From Acidisphaera sp. S103 (GTDB lineage Bacteria; Pseudomonadota; Alphaproteobacteria; Acetobacterales; Acetobacteraceae), in NCBI RefSeq assembly GCF_009765975.1, contig NZ_LMUJ01000054.1:293501-329154 (forward strand): 35,654 bases of DNA. The letters are read 5' to 3'. A program made the translations under genes and the position numbers. Numbering within the stretch: the stretch's first letter is position 1; the number at the start of each line of letters is the position of its first letter. The notes under the pieces were generated by a model. That model saw nothing but the letters and a program-made list of their open reading frames with translations, did not search any database and had not been told where the DNA came from. This document shows positions 33,697 through 35,654 of this stretch, in pieces.

Positions 33697-34506
33697 ATGG
33701 GGCAGCCAAGTCTGATGGAAGCAAACGCGTTCACTGAAGCCCCAGATGGCCCATCGGCGGCAGGTTCTACGGCGAATTTCCCGCTACCTTCGGCCCGTTC
33801 GGCACTGGGCGGGACCCCCTGGCTTGATAGGGTACCTGCCGCGACGCTCGACCGTCTGGCGGACCTCGCGGTCCTGCATCGGGTGCCATCGGGCAGTACG
33901 CTGTTTGAGCAAGCCGAAATACCTTCCTTCGCGCAGCTTCTGGTGTCGGGCAGCGTCGCACTTCTCGGCGTCAGCGGCACCGCTGAAACCCTGATCGAAC
34001 TGGTACGGCCGATCGATCTGCTGCTTCCGGCGGCAGTCCTCAATCGACAGCCGTTCCTGGCGCGCGCCCGTGTTTTGGAGGAAGCGCATCTGGTTCTTAT
34101 TCAGGCGGAGGTGTTCCGCGACGCCCTCGCTACCGATCATGCGCTGTGCCTCGCCGTTCTCGGGTGTTTGGCGACGCAGTTCCGCCGCCAGATCAAGCTG
34201 GCGAAGACCCTGAAGCTTCGTTCGGCGGAGGAGCGCGTCGGCTGCTACCTGCTGGGGCTCGTGCAGGAGGCGGCCCCTGGCGTTCCGGTACGGCTGCCAA
34301 TGGAGAAACGCTTCATTGCATGGCAGTTGGGGATGGCCCGTGAGACGTTTTCGCGGGTTCTCACAGGGATGGAACGATACGGTTTGCACATCTCCGGCGA
34401 TGTGGTCGAGGTCCCGGACGCGCCCCCGTTGCGTGCGCGATTTCGCCTCGACCCGCAGATCGACGGGCCCGAACCGATCCTGCCGTTTTCGCCGCGGCGA
34501 TACTGA
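33697..34506 (+). CDS. Crp/Fnr-family transcriptional regulator (DNR/NNR-like)
   Basis: A 269-residue regulator with an N-terminal cyclic-nucleotide-binding-like beta-roll (about 45-165), a dimer helix, and a C-terminal winged helix-turn-helix. The recognition helix MARETFSRVLTGMERYG contains ETFSR; in FNR and DNR the equivalent Glu, Ser and Arg contact TTGAT. There is no N-terminal cysteine cluster, so it is not an oxygen-sensing Fe-S FNR. Nitric oxide sensing through haem, as in DNR, or another signal is more likely. Three cysteines lie in the central helix region only. It is divergent from narK across two matching boxes and followed by nnrS, supporting nitrogen-oxide control. ATG 33715 is an alternative start. 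Confidence 0.85.
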   Translation: MGQPSLMEANAFTEAPDGPSAAGSTANFPLPSARSALGGTPWLDRVPAATLDRLADLAVLHRVPSGSTLFEQAEIPSFAQLLVSGSVALLGVSGTAETLIELVRPIDLLLPAAVLNRQPFLARARVLEEAHLVLIQAEVFRDALATDHALCLAVLGCLATQFRRQIKLAKTLKLRSAEERVGCYLLGLVQEAAPGVPVRLPMEKRFIAWQLGMARETFSRVLTGMERYGLHISGDVVEVPDAPPLRARFRLDPQIDGPEPILPFSPRRY

Positions 34507-34550
34507 GATGGCTTCGACGCGAACGGCGCTATCTTCGATGGGGAATCGTC

Positions 34551-35027
34551 ATGGATGACGTTGTGATCGCCCGGGCCTTGCATGTCCTCGCCGTGGTCAT
34601 CTGGATTGGTGGTGTGTCGATGGTGACCACCGTTGCCTTACCAGCCATTCGTCGCGGCGATCTTGGCAGCGACTGGCTTCAGGCCTTGGGCGCGATCGAA
34701 CGCCGTTTCGCATGGCAGGCGCGCATAGCCGTTGTCGTCGTCGGCCTGACCGGCTTCTACATGGCGACGCGGCTTGAACTGTGGGACCGGTTCCAGTCGG
34801 CACAGTTCTGGTGGATGCACGCGATGGTCTGCCTGTGGTTGTTGTTCACTGTTGTCCTGTTCGTGGCGGAGCCGTTCGTCGTGGCCTGCCGCTTCCGCAA
34901 ATGGGCGACATCAGCACCACAGGTCGCGTTCAGATGGCTGCATCGGGTGCATTGGGTTCTGCTCGCGCTCAGCCTGATCACCATCTTCGGCGCGGTCGCG
35001 GGTAGTCAGGGATGGTCGTTGTTCTGA
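34551..35027 (+). CDS. Four-helix membrane protein associated with nnrS
   Basis: A 158-residue integral membrane protein with four hydrophobic helices, near residues 5-31, 56-72, 86-110 and 131-152. Histidines lie in or at membrane segments: H11, H90, H131 and H134 (LHRVHWVLL). That is compatible with haem or metal binding, as in CopD-like proteins, but not proof of it. The ATG follows GGGGAA (34540-34545). It lies 44 bases after the regulator and 44 bases before nnrS, so the three genes are probably co-transcribed. The family is often found beside nnrS; function unknown. Confidence 0.7.
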   Translation: MDDVVIARALHVLAVVIWIGGVSMVTTVALPAIRRGDLGSDWLQALGAIERRFAWQARIAVVVVGLTGFYMATRLELWDRFQSAQFWWMHAMVCLWLLFTVVLFVAEPFVVACRFRKWATSAPQVAFRWLHRVHWVLLALSLITIFGAVAGSQGWSLF

Positions 35028-35071
35028 CACGGCGGTTCAAGGCGGTGGCTCCCTTCCGAGAGTGAAAGACC

Positions 35072-35654
35072 ATGACGACGAACCTGAAAAGCGCTCACAC
35101 TGTGCCCGCATTTCTTTCCCAGGGCTTCCGGCCGTTCTTTCTGGCAACGGGTCTCTGGTCAGCGATGGCGATTGCGGTCTGGATCGTCATGTTCACGACA
35201 GGCAGTACTATTCCGAGCCGGTTCGATCCGCTTGCCTGGCATATCCATGAAATGCTGTTCGGCTTCGTGATGGCGGCGATTGCCGGCTTTCTGCTGACGG
35301 CCATCCCGAACTGGACAGGGCGGCTTCCGGTCAGCGGCAGCCCGCTCGCACTGTTGGCCGGATTATGGCTGCTGGGTCGCATTGCGTGCCTGTTTTCGGC
35401 GCTGGTTCCCGCATGGATCGTCATCGCGGCGGACCTATCCTTTCCGGTAGTGCTGGTCGGTGTCGCCGCGCGGGAAATCCTTGTCGGGCGGAACTGGCGC
35501 AATCTGCCAATGGTGGTGCCGGTGGGTGTTCTCGGGATCGCCAATCTGCTGATGCACCTGGAGGCCGATGGCGTCGCCGTGCCATCTGGGCTGGGGTGGC
35601 GGCTGGGGCTGACCACAGTCATCGTGCTGATCTCGGTGATGGCGGGCCGGATCG
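35072..35654 (+). CDS. nnrS: NnrS family protein, 3' end outside the window
   Basis: The frame opens at ATG 35072 and stays open to the window edge, giving 194 residues of a protein normally near 400. SQGFRPFFLATGLWSAMAI, WHIHEMLFGFVMAAIAGFLL with H57 and H59, and TAIPNWTGRLPVSG are hallmarks of NnrS, a multi-helix membrane protein with haem and copper that protects against nitric oxide stress. At least five helices are visible. It follows the Crp/Fnr regulator and the four-helix protein, consistent with a nitric-oxide response unit next to nitrate reductase. The ribosome binding region GAGAGTGAAAG lies upstream. Confidence 0.92.
   Translation, partial: MTTNLKSAHTVPAFLSQGFRPFFLATGLWSAMAIAVWIVMFTTGSTIPSRFDPLAWHIHEMLFGFVMAAIAGFLLTAIPNWTGRLPVSGSPLALLAGLWLLGRIACLFSALVPAWIVIAADLSFPVVLVGVAAREILVGRNWRNLPMVVPVGVLGIANLLMHLEADGVAVPSGLGWRLGLTTVIVLISVMAGRI

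Overview
The window is GC-rich, densely packed DNA that looks like an alphaproteobacterial chromosome. Gene content and protein style (AdhB-like cytochromes, ba3-type oxidase, type IIIA proton ATPases) suggest Acetobacteraceae or a relative. That placement is inference; no rRNA, tRNA or marker gene is present to prove it.

Layout. Positions 1-52 are the 3' end of a group II intron. A plasma-membrane-type H+-ATPase (116-2773) follows, with a detached, frame-shifted C-terminal tail (2774-3000). Next is a class III polyphosphate kinase 2 gene broken by a TAA exactly at the Walker A lysine codon (3021-3890), then a small membrane protein (4002-4178). On the minus strand from 13066 down to 4198 runs a carbon cassette: beta-phosphoglucomutase-like HAD protein, two GH65 disaccharide phosphorylase-type enzymes with ATGA overlaps, phosphoketolase and a histidine phosphatase. 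Positions 13318-13716 hold a dead RbbA/YhiH-type ABC ATPase fragment with a 9-bp tandem repeat expanded inside its P-loop.

Positions 14209-19317 (+) are a tightly coupled operon for a B-family (ba3-type) haem-copper oxidase: di-haem c, AdhB-like tri-haem c, small membrane subunit, CuA subunit II, subunit I, and a membrane-anchored di-haem c. The three cytochromes carry seven CxxCH motifs. Positions 19392-20511 are a graveyard: an internally deleted, frameshifted IS6-family element with both terminal repeats, and an HdeD-like remnant. A tandem universal stress protein (20618-21442) and a second type IIIA H+-ATPase (21639-24152) follow.

Positions 24274-33497 (-) are the respiratory nitrate reductase operon narK-narG-narH-narJ-narI-ppiC plus a 101-residue protein with a strong ribosome binding site but an ATA where the start codon should be. 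The narK upstream region has one perfect FNR-type box and one near-perfect box. Divergently, a Crp/Fnr regulator without N-terminal Fe-S cysteines (33697-34506), a four-helix membrane protein, and the start of nnrS (35072 to window end) point to nitrogen-oxide control.

Taken together the intact genes fit life at low oxygen and under acid or energy stress: nitrate respiration, an extra terminal oxidase, phosphorolytic sugar use, acetyl-phosphate formation, proton pumping and a stress protein. That common theme is inference; only the nar segment carries a recognisable shared regulatory site.
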